A DNA stretch of 64,000 nt from Chitinophaga dinghuensis (lineage in GTDB: Bacteria; Bacteroidota; Bacteroidia; Chitinophagales; Chitinophagaceae), in NCBI RefSeq assembly GCF_003259435.1, contig NZ_QLMA01000001.1, positions 558,001 through 622,000 on the forward strand, read 5' to 3'. The notes beneath the pieces are model-generated. The model was not told where the DNA came from, searched no databases, and saw nothing but the letters and a program-made list of their open reading frames with translations. Shown piece by piece: positions 53,450 through 62,838 of the stretch (the first letter of the stretch is position 1; every line of letters starts with the position of its first letter). The position numbers and the translations under genes are program-made.

Positions 53450-53500
53450 GAAACGTCCGAAATGCCCGCGAATCGGGCATTTCGGACGTTTCTTGTTTTT
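53450..53500 (+). terminator. Second hairpin with perfect 19-bp stem
   Basis: The arms 53450-53468 and 53474-53492 are exact reverse complements (starting GAAACGTCCG and ending CGGACGTTTC) with loop CGAAT, followed by TTGTTTTT. It lies 32 bp after the first terminator. It may be a back-up terminator protecting the attenuated ilv promoter from readthrough. Confidence 0.8.
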
Positions 53501-53692
53501 GTAATTGCTTCTCGACTGCCAAAACAACAAACGAAAAACTAAATATCAGGTCCATTTTACACAAAATTCCCTCTGCTATCTAACTATGAAAATTGCGATT
53601 TGTTTAGAAAAACCCTAACTAACCGCACTGATTTTTGAATATTTTCAAAATCCCTTATAGCAATTAATTTTTGACGAAAATTTTGACCCCTT

Positions 53693-53724
53693 ATTGTTTT
53701 TTATTTTTTTCACAGATACTTTTG
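53693..53724 (+). promoter_or_regulatory. Candidate promoter of the ilv leader and operon
   Basis: TACTTTTG (53717-53724) matches TAnnTTTG. An ATTG (53693-53696, one mismatch to TTTG) lies 20 bp upstream. Transcription would begin near 53731, some 24 nt before the leader ORF. Confidence 0.6.
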
Positions 53725-53754
53725 TATCGATAGAAAAAAATATCACAAACCTCC

Positions 53755-53871
53755 ATGTGGGTAAATAAAGACAATATAAAACTTAATCACATTGTTCCTC
53801 AGTTGAACTGGGCGATCACAAAGGTCGTGATTATTGTCGTTGTCATTATTAGCCACCAGTATGGAGGATAG
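53755..53871 (+). CDS. Branched-chain amino acid leader peptide of the ilv attenuator
   Basis: A 38-codon ORF (ATG at 53755, TAG at 53869-53871). Residues 24-32 are VVIIVVVII, nine valine or isoleucine codons in a row; 14 of 38 residues are Val or Ile. It lies between a candidate promoter and an intrinsic terminator just ahead of ilvE, exactly where a leader peptide for amino-acid attenuation should be. Stalling of a ribosome at codons 24-30, when Val- or Ile-tRNA is short, would leave bases 53863-53872 free to pair with the terminator's 5' arm. The peptide itself probably has no function. There is no strong ribosome binding site, as is common in this phylum. Confidence 0.85.
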   Translation: MWVNKDNIKLNHIVPQLNWAITKVVIIVVVIISHQYGG

Positions 53872-53933
53872 GTACACGTGCATATACAACACTGAAATAC
53901 GCCTTCCTCCGCAAAGAGGAAGGCTTTTTTTTT
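53863..53933 (+). promoter_or_regulatory. Transcription attenuator of the ilv operon (antiterminator and terminator)
   Basis: The terminator is GCCTTCCTC (53901-53909) paired with GAGGAAGGC (53916-53924), loop CGCAAA, followed by nine T (53925-53933). The competing stem joins GGAGGATAGG (53863-53872), which overlaps the leader stop codon, to CCTTCCTCC (53902-53910): nine pairs with one bulged base. A ribosome that reaches the stop codon covers the first strand and lets the terminator form; one stalled on the Val/Ile run does not. ilvE begins 32 bp after the T run. Confidence 0.85.
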
Positions 53934-53965
53934 GACCAATATTGACTGTTAATAATTTCAATTTT

Positions 53966-54868
53966 ATGTATAGCTATTACAACGACAACACCATTATTTA
54001 TCTCGACGGTGAATTCCGCAAAGCATCAGCCACTACCACTGACCTGTATGGACAATCTCTCCACTACGGATACGCTGTTTTTGAAGGCATCCGCGCCTAT
54101 AAAACCGCTAACGGAGAAGTGAAAATCTTCAAAGCCAAAGAACATTACGACAGGCTCCGTCGCTCCTGCGAATTAATCCACATCCCCTTCAAATGGACGA
54201 ATGAAGAATTGATCGAAGCTACCTACAAAATGCTGGAGATGAACAACATGGAGGAAGCATACATCCGACCGTTGGTGTACTGCCCGCCAAACATGACACT
54301 CAAAGCAGCATCAGATAGTCACATCCTGATATGCGCATGGGAATGGGGAGCATACCTCGGCGAAAAACTGCTCAAAGTGATGACCTCTTCCTTCGAACGT
54401 CCAAATCCTAAAGCTTTCAAAATCGAATCCAAATCGGCAGGCCTTTATGTAAACTCCATACTCGCCTCCCAGGAAGCTAAAGAGAAAGGCTACGATGAAG
54501 GACTCCTGCTGGACCAGCAAGGTTTCGTTGCAGAAGGACCAGGCGCTAACGTATTCTTCGAAAAAGACGGCAAAGTATTCACTCCTCCAACCGGCTCTAT
54601 CCTCCCAGGTATTACCCGCGCTACCGTTATCGAACTTTGCCACGAACTCAATATCCCACTGGAAGAAAAACTCTTTACCATCGATGAACTCAAACAAGCT
54701 GACGCTGCCTGGTTCTGCGGTACCGCTGCAGAGGTAATCGGTCTCGACTCCCTCGATGGTCAATCGTTCGGCAAACCATGGGCAGATTCTCTCGGTAAAG
54801 TGCTCCAGCAAGCTTACAAAGCAAGAGTACTGGAAAAAGCATTCGAACGTACGCCTCAACTGGCCTAA
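53966..54868 (+). CDS. ilvE: Branched-chain amino acid aminotransferase
   Basis: A 300-residue class IV PLP enzyme that carries out the last step to valine, isoleucine and leucine. Lys156 in KIESKSAGLYVNSILASQEA is the PLP lysine. SLHYGYAVFEGIRAYKTANG and GFVAEGPGANVFFEKDGKVF are further family motifs. I start it at the ATG at 53966; an upstream in-frame TTG (53942) would start within nine bases of the attenuator's T run. It is the first structural gene after the attenuator. A 314-bp gap with a hairpin terminator separates it from ilvD. Confidence 0.97.
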   Translation: MYSYYNDNTIIYLDGEFRKASATTTDLYGQSLHYGYAVFEGIRAYKTANGEVKIFKAKEHYDRLRRSCELIHIPFKWTNEELIEATYKMLEMNNMEEAYIRPLVYCPPNMTLKAASDSHILICAWEWGAYLGEKLLKVMTSSFERPNPKAFKIESKSAGLYVNSILASQEAKEKGYDEGLLLDQQGFVAEGPGANVFFEKDGKVFTPPTGSILPGITRATVIELCHELNIPLEEKLFTIDELKQADAAWFCGTAAEVIGLDSLDGQSFGKPWADSLGKVLQQAYKARVLEKAFERTPQLA

Positions 54869-54879
54869 AAATATTTCAA

Positions 54880-54990
54880 AAGGCATTGAGTATGAAGCCT
54901 CCGGAGTTATTATGAAATGCATAACAGCAAGTCGACTTCAGTCAATGTAATTAGCTTTATACTTCATACTTGATGCCTTCTGATTTTTTT
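54880..54990 (+). terminator. Long-range hairpin and T run between ilvE and ilvD
   Basis: AAGGCATTGAGTATGAAG (54880-54897) pairs with CTTCATACTTGATGCCTT (54962-54979) over 18 bp, with two G-U pairs, around a loop of 64 nt, followed by CTGATTTTTTT. The remaining gap to ilvD (54991-55182) has a small stem AAACCCT/AGGGTTT (55015-55037) and no clear promoter. It is probably a partial terminator or processing site that lowers ilvD expression relative to ilvE. Confidence 0.6.
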
Positions 54991-55182
54991 GAAGACTGTA
55001 AAACGAAAAAGTAAAAACCCTCAACTGTAAAGGGTTTCCAGGCGCTAAAGCCAAATTTGAAGACCGGTTAATAATGAATTCTTAGTTTGAATATCAAATC
55101 CCCACCGGCTAATTTTAAACCAACTTTTAAAATAGGATTACTATAAACCATTGGTAATCTGAAACAATAATAACTCACAGCA

Positions 55183-56862
55183 ATGGAATTGAACAAGTAC
55201 AGCAAAACGATCACGCAAGATCCTACGCAACCAGCCGCACAGGCTATGCTGCACGGGATCGGTCTGACAGACGAAGATCTGAAAAAAGCACAGGTAGGCG
55301 TGGTGAGCATGGGCTATGATGGCAATACCTGCAATATGCATCTCAACGACCTCGCTAAAGATGTGAAAAAAGCCGTCTGGGCGAATGATCTGGTCGGTCT
55401 GAACTTCCACACTATCGGCGTCAGCGACGGCATTAGCAACGGTACTGAAGGTATGCGCTATTCTCTCGTCAGCCGCGATCTGATTGCTGATTCTATTGAA
55501 ACTGTTGTGGGTGCACAATACTATGATGCAGTAATCACCGTTCCTGGCTGCGATAAAAATATGCCTGGTTCACTCATGGCAATGGGGCGCCTCAATCGCC
55601 CGTCTATCATGGTGTACGGCGGTACTATCGCTCCCGGTAAATGGAAAGGTCAGGACCTCAATATCATCTCTGCTTTCGAAGCGCTGGGCCAGAAAATGGC
55701 TGGTACTATCGCTGATGAAGACTTCAAAGGCATCGTACACAATGCATGCCCTGGCGCTGGCGCCTGTGGTGGCATGTACACTGCCAATACCATGTCTTCC
55801 GCTGCAGAAGCACTCGGTATGAGCCTGCCTTACAGCTCATCCAACCCCGCCCTGAGCCCGGAGAAAAAACAAGAATGTGAAGATGCTGGTAAATACATCC
55901 GTCTGCTCCTGGAAAAAGATATTAAACCCCGCGATATCATGACAAAAGAAGCATTCGAAAATGCAGTCACTGTCATCATCGCACTGGGCGGTAGTACCAA
56001 TGCGGTACTGCATCTCATCGCGATCGCAAAATCTGTTGGGGTACAATTAACATTGGCCGACTTCCAGCGCATCAGCGATGCTACTCCGCTTATCGCCGAC
56101 CTGAAACCAAGCGGTAAATACCTGATGGAAGACCTCCACAATATCGGAGGCGTGCCATTAGTGATGAAATACCTGCTCCAACAGGGACGCCTACACGGAA
56201 ATTGCATGACCGTTACTGGTAAAACAATCGCTGAAAATCTGGAGTCCGTACCAAATATTGACTTCACCATACAGGATATCATCGTTCCGCTGGAAAAACC
56301 ATTGAAAGCAAACGGACATATCCAGATATTATACGGCAACCTCGCCACTCAAGGCTCTGTTGCTAAAATCACCGGTAAAGAAGGCGAACGATTTAAAGGC
56401 CCTGCACGCGTATTTGATGGCGAGTTTGAACTCATCGCAGGTATACAGTCAGGCCGCGTAAAACAAGGGGATGTAGTGGTAATCCGTCAGGTAGGCCCTA
56501 AAGGCGCGCCTGGTATGCCTGAAATGCTGAAACCTACCTCGGCTATCATGGGCGTGGGATTAGGCAAAAGCGTGGCACTCATCACCGATGGCCGTTTCTC
56601 CGGTGGTACACACGGATTTGTAGTGGGACATATCACGCCGGAAGCCTTTGAAGGCGGAAATATTGCCCTCGTTCAAGACAACGATATTATTGAAATAGAT
56701 GCAGTGAACAATATCATCAATGTAGAAGTGAGTGATGAAGAACTGGCGGCTCGCCGTGCTAAGTGGATACAGCCTGCATTGAAAGCATCCAATGGAATTT
56801 TATTTAAGTACGCAAAACTTGTAAAAAATGCAACAGAAGGATGTGTTACCGATGAAGGCTGA
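55183..56862 (+). CDS. ilvD: Dihydroxy-acid dehydratase
   Basis: A 559-residue iron-sulfur enzyme that dehydrates the dihydroxy-acids to the 2-keto acids of valine and isoleucine. Cluster ligands lie in [20 protein letters not shown] and [20 protein letters not shown]. The C-terminal region has [20 protein letters not shown] and [19 protein letters not shown], both strongly conserved. The length is normal. Its 3' end overlaps ilvB by 35 bp (or 11 bp if ilvB starts at its second Met), which points to co-translation. Confidence 0.98.
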   Translation: MELNKYSKTITQDPTQPAAQAMLHGIGLTDEDLKKAQVGVVSMGYDGNTCNMHLNDLAKDVKKAVWANDLVGLNFHTIGVSDGISNGTEGMRYSLVSRDLIADSIETVVGAQYYDAVITVPGCDKNMPGSLMAMGRLNRPSIMVYGGTIAPGKWKGQDLNIISAFEALGQKMAGTIADEDFKGIVHNACPGAGACGGMYTANTMSSAAEALGMSLPYSSSNPALSPEKKQECEDAGKYIRLLLEKDIKPRDIMTKEAFENAVTVIIALGGSTNAVLHLIAIAKSVGVQLTLADFQRISDATPLIADLKPSGKYLMEDLHNIGGVPLVMKYLLQQGRLHGNCMTVTGKTIAENLESVPNIDFTIQDIIVPLEKPLKANGHIQILYGNLATQGSVAKITGKEGERFKGPARVFDGEFELIAGIQSGRVKQGDVVVIRQVGPKGAPGMPEMLKPTSAIMGVGLGKSVALITDGRFSGGTHGFVVGHITPEAFEGGNIALVQDNDIIEIDAVNNIINVEVSDEELAARRAKWIQPALKASNGILFKYAKLVKNATEGCVTDEG

Positions 56863-58579
56863 GAAAGAAGCCGATAAGCGGTTAGACGTTAAACCTGTAA
56901 TCACCGGCGCAGAAGCCTTAATGCGTTCCCTCGTAGCGGAAGGCGTTGAAACAATCTTCGGTTATCCCGGTGGTGCTATTATGCCTATCTATGACGCCCT
57001 GTACGATTTTCAGGATCAGGTGCATCATATACTGGTAAGGCATGAACAGGGCGCGACGCATGCTGCCCAGGGTTATGCCCGCAGCTCCGGCAAAGTAGGC
57101 GTAGCTTTTGCTACCTCCGGCCCAGGCGCTACCAACCTGGTAACAGGACTGGCTGACGCTTATATGGACAGTACGCCAATGGTTTGCATCACCGGTCAGG
57201 TGGCTGCTTCCCTCTTAGGCACCGACGCTTTCCAGGAAACAGACGTGATTGGTATTACCATGCCTATCACCAAATGGAATATACAGGTCACTAAACAGGA
57301 AGATATTCCTGATGCTATTGCCAAAGCATTCTATATCGCCCGCAGTGGCCGTCCAGGCCCTGTTCTGGTAGATATCACCAAAAACGCACAGGTAGGCAAA
57401 TGTGAATTTGAATATAAAAAATGTGAGTTCATCCGCAGTTATCAACCTATTCCGGAACTGGATCAGGAGGCGGTAACCGAGGCGGCGGCATTAATCAACA
57501 GCGCTAAGAAACCATATATTTTCTGTGGTCATGGCGTATTGCTATCTGGCGCTGAAAATGAACTCATTGCACTGGCAGAGAAAGCACAGATTCCTGTTGC
57601 TTCCACACTGCTTGGCTTGTCTGCGGTTCCTGTAGATCATCCACTATATGGCGGTCTGCTGGGTATGCACGGCAACTACGCGCCTAACATGCTCACCTGC
57701 GAATGCGACCTCGTAATCGCAGTAGGTATGCGCTTCGATGACCGTGTAACCGGCGACGTGAATACTTTCGTGAAACAGGCGAAAGTCATCCATATCGAAA
57801 TAGATGCCGCTGAAATCAATAAGATCATCCGTGCGGATGTGGCTATCCATGCAGACGCGAAAACTGCACTGGAAGCGCTGAATCAACTCATAACGCCTGC
57901 CCGTCACGACGAATGGCTAAAGGAGTTCGAAGCCGGCCATAAAAAAGAGTACGACAAAGTACAACACCGTGAGCTCTATCCGGAAGCCGGCGAAATAAAA
58001 ATGGCCGAAGCAGTAAGACTGATCTCCGAAAAAACAAACGGTGAAGCCATCCTGGTAACAGACGTGGGCCAACACCAAATGATCGCGTCTCGCTACTACC
58101 GTTTTAAAAACCCCAATACCAACATCACCTCCGGTGGTATGGGTACCATGGGCTTCTCTGTACCAGCAGCCATGGGCGCAAAAATGGGCGCTCCGGAAAA
58201 AGAAGTAGTAGCAGTAGTAGGCGATGGTTGCTTCCAGATGACATTACAGGAACTGGGAACCATTTATCAATCTCAGATTGGTGTGAAAATGGTAATCCTG
58301 AATAACAACTTCCTGGGAATGGTAAGACAATGGCAGCAACTGTTTTTCGACAAACGATATTCCTCCACTGAAATGACGAACCCTGATTTCGTACAGATTG
58401 CTAAAGGATTCTTTATCCCCGGCAAAAAAGTAACAGCAAGGGAAGACCTGTCATCAGCAATCGATGAAATGCTCGCTACCAAAGGCGCATATCTGCTGGA
58501 AATTGTGGTGGAAAAAGAAGATAACGTATTCCCCATGGTACCTGCAGGTGCACCGGTCTCCACTATTCGTTTAGAGTAG
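56828..58579 (+). CDS. ilvB: Acetolactate synthase large subunit
   Basis: A 583-residue thiamine-diphosphate enzyme that joins pyruvate to pyruvate or 2-ketobutyrate, the committed step to valine and isoleucine. The catalytic Glu is in [20 protein letters not shown]. The thiamine-diphosphate/magnesium motif reads [20 protein letters not shown] ... ILNNN. A FAD-binding middle domain lies between. The first ATG at 56828 overlaps ilvD by 35 bp; an in-frame ATG at 56852 would reduce this to 11 bp. The regulatory subunit follows 49 bp later. Confidence 0.98.
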   Translation: MQQKDVLPMKAEKEADKRLDVKPVITGAEALMRSLVAEGVETIFGYPGGAIMPIYDALYDFQDQVHHILVRHEQGATHAAQGYARSSGKVGVAFATSGPGATNLVTGLADAYMDSTPMVCITGQVAASLLGTDAFQETDVIGITMPITKWNIQVTKQEDIPDAIAKAFYIARSGRPGPVLVDITKNAQVGKCEFEYKKCEFIRSYQPIPELDQEAVTEAAALINSAKKPYIFCGHGVLLSGAENELIALAEKAQIPVASTLLGLSAVPVDHPLYGGLLGMHGNYAPNMLTCECDLVIAVGMRFDDRVTGDVNTFVKQAKVIHIEIDAAEINKIIRADVAIHADAKTALEALNQLITPARHDEWLKEFEAGHKKEYDKVQHRELYPEAGEIKMAEAVRLISEKTNGEAILVTDVGQHQMIASRYYRFKNPNTNITSGGMGTMGFSVPAAMGAKMGAPEKEVVAVVGDGCFQMTLQELGTIYQSQIGVKMVILNNNFLGMVRQWQQLFFDKRYSSTEMTNPDFVQIAKGFFIPGKKVTAREDLSSAIDEMLATKGAYLLEIVVEKEDNVFPMVPAGAPVSTIRLE

Positions 58580-58628
58580 TACCGCAGCATTCACGCGTAT
58601 TGTTTATCAGTAATTCACAACAGGACTT

Positions 58629-59165
58629 ATGCAAAAAGAATATACAGTCACGGTATATACGGAGGATCGTATAGGTATCACTAACCGTATCACCATCATC
58701 TTTACCCGCAGAGGAATCAATATCACCAGTCTCACCACTGCTGAAACAGAGATCCCTGGTGTGTACAAGTTTGTTATAACGGTAATGTCTACACGCGAAC
58801 AGCTGGACAAGGTAGTCGGACAGATTGAGCGTCTGATTGAAATTCACCGTGCATTTGTACATGAGGAAGACGAGGTGGTATACCAGGAACTGGCGCTCTA
58901 TAAAATCTCTACAAAGGCATTACATACCGCCGGAGATGTGGAGAAGCTAATCCGGGAGAATAATGCACGTATCCTGACCATTACCGGCGATTATTTCGTA
59001 ATAGAAAAAACAGGCCATCAGCAAGAGCTGGTTGATTTTATCAAAAAGCTGGAGCCATATGGGCTGATAGAATATACTAAAAGCGGGCGCGTAGCGATTG
59101 TCAAGTGGAGTCGTCGTTTCCATGAACATCTGAAAGAACTGGATAAATCCGTAGCCAGCTATTAA
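58629..59165 (+). CDS. ilvN: Acetolactate synthase small (regulatory) subunit
   Basis: A 178-residue ACT-domain protein that stimulates the large subunit and gives it feedback inhibition by valine. The N-terminal ACT domain (about 3-78) reads YTVTVYTEDRIGITNRITII and RGINITSLTTAETEIPGVYK. The second half (about 80-165) is the C-terminal domain of the IlvN/IlvH family (ALYKISTKALHTAG ... NARILTITGDYFVIEKTGH). It lies 49 bp downstream of ilvB and 79 bp upstream of ilvC, with the same orientation. The length is in the usual range of bacterial regulatory subunits. Confidence 0.95.
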   Translation: MQKEYTVTVYTEDRIGITNRITIIFTRRGINITSLTTAETEIPGVYKFVITVMSTREQLDKVVGQIERLIEIHRAFVHEEDEVVYQELALYKISTKALHTAGDVEKLIRENNARILTITGDYFVIEKTGHQQELVDFIKKLEPYGLIEYTKSGRVAIVKWSRRFHEHLKELDKSVASY

Positions 59166-59244
59166 TCTTAGACATCATATTCATTCACAATTCACACCTG
59201 GCTTTGTGCTATAGACACAGGCCAAATGCAAAAAAGAAAACAAC

Positions 59245-60288
59245 ATGGCAACCATCAATTTTGGCGGCGTACTCGAAGAAGTAGTAACCAGAGAAGAATT
59301 CCCTATGGAAAAAGCTAGGGAAGTGCTGAAAAACGAAGTGATTGCAGTTATCGGTTATGGTGTACAAGGCCCAGGCCAGGCACTGAACCTGAAAGATAAC
59401 GGCTTTAACGTTATCGTTGGTCAACGTAAAAACTCTGCAACCTGGGATAAAGCTGTTGCTGACGGCTGGGTACCAGGCGAAACACTGTTTGACATTGAAG
59501 AAGCAGCTGCAAAAGGTACTATCATTCAGTTCCTGCTGTCTGATGCTGGTCAGATCACTCTGTGGCCTACTCTGAAAAATCACCTGACTCCAGGAAAAGC
59601 ACTGTACTTCTCCCACGGTTTTGGTATCACTTATAAAGATCAGACAGGTATCATTCCTCCTGCTGATGTGGATGTTATCCTGGTAGCTCCTAAAGGCTCC
59701 GGTACTTCCCTGCGTCGTCTGTTCCTGGCTGGTCAGGGTCTGAACTCCAGCTACGCTATCTTCCAGGATGCTACTGGTCGCGCTAAAGAACGCGTTGTTG
59801 CGCTGGGTATCGGCGTTGGTTCCGGCTACCTGTTCGAAACAGATTTCAAAAAAGAAGTATTCTCCGACCTGACCGGCGAACGCGGTTCCCTGATGGGTTG
59901 TATCCAGGGTATCTTCGCTGCTCAGTACGAAACCCTGCGCAGAAACGGTCACTCTCCTTCTGAAGCGTTCAACGAAACAGTAGAAGAACTGACCCAATCA
60001 CTGATGCCACTGGTAGCAGAAAACGGTATGGACTGGATGTATGCTAACTGCTCTACTACTGCTCAGCGCGGTGCGCTCGACTGGTGGAAGAAGTTTAAAG
60101 ACGCTACCCAGCCTGTATTCGATGAACTGTATGCCAGCGTTGCTGCAGGTAAAGAAGCTGCCCGTTCTATCTCTTCCAACAGTACTGCTGATTATCGCGA
60201 GAAACTGAACGAAGAACTGAAAGAACTCCGCGAAAGCGAAATGTGGCAGGCAGGTGCGGCTGTTCGCAAGCTGCGCCCTAATGCGTAA
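59245..60288 (+). CDS. ilvC: Ketol-acid reductoisomerase
   Basis: A 347-residue NAD(P)H- and magnesium-dependent enzyme that isomerises and reduces acetolactate and acetohydroxybutyrate. The Rossmann motif reads VIAVIGYGVQGPGQALNLKD, and the cofactor loop after it reads VIVGQRKNSATWDKA. Metal ligands fall in SDLTGERGSLMGCIQGIFAA and EAFNETVEELTQSL. It is of the short class I type, in the variant common in Bacteroidota with a GPGQALNL loop. Codon use is strongly biased (GGT, CTG, CGT), suggesting the most highly expressed gene of the operon. A hairpin follows before ilvA. Confidence 0.97.
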   Translation: MATINFGGVLEEVVTREEFPMEKAREVLKNEVIAVIGYGVQGPGQALNLKDNGFNVIVGQRKNSATWDKAVADGWVPGETLFDIEEAAAKGTIIQFLLSDAGQITLWPTLKNHLTPGKALYFSHGFGITYKDQTGIIPPADVDVILVAPKGSGTSLRRLFLAGQGLNSSYAIFQDATGRAKERVVALGIGVGSGYLFETDFKKEVFSDLTGERGSLMGCIQGIFAAQYETLRRNGHSPSEAFNETVEELTQSLMPLVAENGMDWMYANCSTTAQRGALDWWKKFKDATQPVFDELYASVAAGKEAARSISSNSTADYREKLNEELKELRESEMWQAGAAVRKLRPNA

Positions 60289-60295
60289 TATACTG

Positions 60296-60328
60296 TAACA
60301 GGCTGCAAGGCTGCCTTGCAGCCTGTTA
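60296..60328 (+). terminator. Hairpin between ilvC and ilvA
   Basis: The arms TAACAGGCTGCAAGG (60296-60310) and CCTTGCAGCCTGTTA (60314-60328) pair perfectly over 15 bp with a three-base loop. The tail is TTCAAACTTTTTCTTTTT, just ahead of the ilvA ATG at 60347. It probably gives partial termination or protects the 3' end of the ilvC message. Confidence 0.7.
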
Positions 60329-60346
60329 TTCAAACTTTTTCTTTTT

Positions 60347-61606
60347 ATGTCCACCAATACTACCACGGGCGTCAGCTCACTCAACATACTGGATGCGGCG
60401 GTAAAACTGAAACCAGTTGTTAACCGTACTCCACTCACTTACTCCGCAACCCTCTCCAGACGCTATCAATGCGATGTATACCTGAAAAGAGAGGATATGC
60501 AAATTGTACGATCTTATAAATTGCGTGGGGCATATAACCTGATTAGCAGCCTTCCTGCCGATTTGCTGGCAAAAGGCGTTACCTGCGCCAGCGCAGGTAA
60601 CCATGCACAGGGCTTTGCCTATGCATGTAAAGCAATGAATATTAAAGGCGTGGTTTTCATGCCGATTATCACTCCCAAACAAAAAGTTACCCAGGTACGC
60701 ATGTTCGGCGGCGAGAACATCGAAATTCGCTTAGTCGGCGATACTTTCGACGATTGCTCCGCTGAAGCGCAAGCCTATACGAAAGCGGAAGGCATGACTT
60801 TCATCCCCCCTTTCGATAACCCGAAAATTATTGAAGGACAAGGTACCGTAGCAGTGGAAATTCTGGAAGATCAGTCCCAGGTAGATTTCCTCTTCGTTCC
60901 GGTAGGCGGCGGTGGACTTGCAGCCGGTACTGGTACCTATTTCAAAACATATAGTCCTAAAACCCGTATCATCGGCGTTGAACCAGAAGGAGCTGCCTCT
61001 ATGCTCACTGCACTGGAAAATGGCGGCCCTGTTACACTCAACGAAATCGAAAGATTCGTAGACGGTGCTGCTGTGAAACGCGTAGGTACGCTCAATTACG
61101 AAATCTGCAAGGAAGTACTGGAGAAAATGCACCTTGTCAACGAAGGAAAAGTATGCTCCACCATCCTGAAATTATATAATGAAGATGCCATCGTCGTAGA
61201 ACCTGCCGGCGCCCTCTCTATCGCGGCCCTGGACGATTTTGCCGATGAAATCCGTGGTAAGAAAGTGGTTTGTGTCATCAGCGGTAGCAATAACGATATC
61301 GACCGCATGCAGGAAATCAAAGAAAGATCACTGCTCTACGAAGGACTGAAACATTACTTTATTGTACGTTTCGCTCAACGACCAGGCGCATTGAAAGAAT
61401 TCCTGAACCACATGCTGGGACCCAATGACGATATCACCCGCTTTGAATACATTCAGAAACATAACAAAGAATCCGGCCCTGCCCTGATTGGTATTGAACT
61501 GGGAAGAAAAGAAGATTATGATGTGCTGATCGCTAACTTCCGCAAGTACAATCTCAACTTCACTGAATTAAATAAAGACGATAACCTGTTTGGTTATCTC
61601 GTATAA
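60347..61606 (+). CDS. ilvA: Threonine dehydratase (threonine deaminase), biosynthetic
   Basis: A 419-residue PLP enzyme that converts threonine to 2-ketobutyrate, the entry into isoleucine. Lys58 in REDMQIVRSYKLRGAYNLIS is the PLP lysine. The phosphate-binding glycine loop is VPVGGGGLAAGTGTYF. The C-terminal 90 residues (HYFIVRFAQRPGALKEFLNH) form one ACT-like regulatory domain, making it the short form with a single regulatory domain rather than the two of E. coli IlvA. It is last in the ilv unit and is closed by a strong bidirectional terminator. Confidence 0.97.
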   Translation: MSTNTTTGVSSLNILDAAVKLKPVVNRTPLTYSATLSRRYQCDVYLKREDMQIVRSYKLRGAYNLISSLPADLLAKGVTCASAGNHAQGFAYACKAMNIKGVVFMPIITPKQKVTQVRMFGGENIEIRLVGDTFDDCSAEAQAYTKAEGMTFIPPFDNPKIIEGQGTVAVEILEDQSQVDFLFVPVGGGGLAAGTGTYFKTYSPKTRIIGVEPEGAASMLTALENGGPVTLNEIERFVDGAAVKRVGTLNYEICKEVLEKMHLVNEGKVCSTILKLYNEDAIVVEPAGALSIAALDDFADEIRGKKVVCVISGSNNDIDRMQEIKERSLLYEGLKHYFIVRFAQRPGALKEFLNHMLGPNDDITRFEYIQKHNKESGPALIGIELGRKEDYDVLIANFRKYNLNFTELNKDDNLFGYLV

Positions 61607-61623
61607 ATCTTCCCGCAACGAAG

Positions 61624-61671
61624 ATAAAAAGTAAAGGATTGACGCCCACGCGTCAATCCTTTACTTTTTAT
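61624..61671. terminator. Bidirectional terminator between ilvA and the alcohol dehydrogenase gene
   Basis: The arms 61624-61645 and 61650-61671 pair perfectly over 22 bp with loop CCAC. A-rich and T-rich ends on both sides supply a T run in either direction (AAAAAG at the left end, CTTTTT at the right). Confidence 0.92.
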
Positions 61672-61702
61672 ACAACTTCTTTAATTTAGTGATGACTACT
61701 GC

Positions 61703-62752
61703 CTATTTCTTCAAACTGGCAATATCTATCACAAACCGATACTTTACATCTCCCTTCATCATCCTTTCATACGCTTCATTAATCTTTGGAATGTCTATCA
61801 CTTCTACATCCGCAACGATGTTATGTGCTGCACAGTAATCCAACATTTCCTGTGTTTCCCGAATGCCGCCTATCAATGAACCTGCAATACTGCGTCGGCC
61901 CATGATGAGCTGGATAGCTGGTACCTGTGAGGCTTCCGGCGGTACGCCCAGACAAATCATCACGCCATTCAGATTCAGTAACGCTAAAAATTTGCCGTAT
62001 TCATGTGGTGCTGAAACTGTATTGATGATGAAATCAAACTGGTTACGTAATGCTTTCATCTGCTGATCATCTTTAATCAGTGCAAAATGATGCGCGCCCA
62101 GTTTTCTGGCATCCTGCTCTTTAGACGGAGAAGTACTCAGCATGGTTACTTCGGCGCCCATAGAGGCCGCCAGTTTCACAGCCATATGACCTAAGCCACC
62201 AAGTCCAAGTACAGCTACTTTGTGACCTTTGCCCACTTTCCAGTAACGCAGCGGAGAATAGGTCGTAATTCCCGCACAGAGCAATGGCGCTACGCCATCC
62301 AGCGGTAATTTATCGGACACATGCAAGGTGTATTTTTCATCCACTACAATCTGAGTGGAATAACCGCCATAAGTAGGCGTTTTGCGATCCATTTCCGTGC
62401 CGTTGTAAGTGGCGGCATTTCCTTTCTCGCAGTATTGTTCTTCTCCTGCTTTACAAGGATGACACTCCCGACAAGAGTCTACAAAACAACCTACGCCAGC
62501 CAGATCGCCCACTTTAAAATTTTTCACGGCAGATCCTACTTCTGTAATGCGTCCTACAATTTCATGACCAGGCACCATCGGGTACATAGAGCCTCCCCAT
62601 TCATCTCGTACCTGGTGAATATCAGAGTGACATACGCCGCAATAGAGGATGTCGATGCGCACGTCATGTTCGCCAACAGGGCGCCTGTCAAAACTCCAGG
62701 GGCCTAGTGGAGTGGTGGCGCTTTGCGCCGCATAAGCTTGGGTTGCGTTCAT
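61703..62752 (-). CDS. Zinc-dependent NAD(P) alcohol dehydrogenase (YahK/CAD type)
   Basis: A 349-residue medium-chain dehydrogenase that interconverts aldehydes and alcohols. The catalytic zinc ligands are Cys41 (CGVCHSDIHQVRDEW) and His63 (PGHEIVGRIT). The structural zinc is held by Cys94, Cys97, Cys100 and Cys108 (VDSCRECHPCKAGEEQYCEK). The cofactor loop is GLGGLGHMAVKLAASMGAEV. This wording is that of the cinnamyl-alcohol-dehydrogenase-like YahK group, which prefers NADP and broad aldehydes. It is divergent from the short-chain dehydrogenase gene at 62839. It has no evident link to the ilv genes. Confidence 0.95.
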   Translation of the reverse strand: MNATQAYAAQSATTPLGPWSFDRRPVGEHDVRIDILYCGVCHSDIHQVRDEWGGSMYPMVPGHEIVGRITEVGSAVKNFKVGDLAGVGCFVDSCRECHPCKAGEEQYCEKGNAATYNGTEMDRKTPTYGGYSTQIVVDEKYTLHVSDKLPLDGVAPLLCAGITTYSPLRYWKVGKGHKVAVLGLGGLGHMAVKLAASMGAEVTMLSTSPSKEQDARKLGAHHFALIKDDQQMKALRNQFDFIINTVSAPHEYGKFLALLNLNGVMICLGVPPEASQVPAIQLIMGRRSIAGSLIGGIRETQEMLDYCAAHNIVADVEVIDIPKINEAYERMMKGDVKYRFVIDIASLKK

Positions 62753-62838
62753 GAGGAAATAATTTTATCTAAGCTACGGATTTTGTAGATTGAATAGCGT
62801 TTTGGAACTTGATTACTCATCTTGCAAAATATTTAGAT

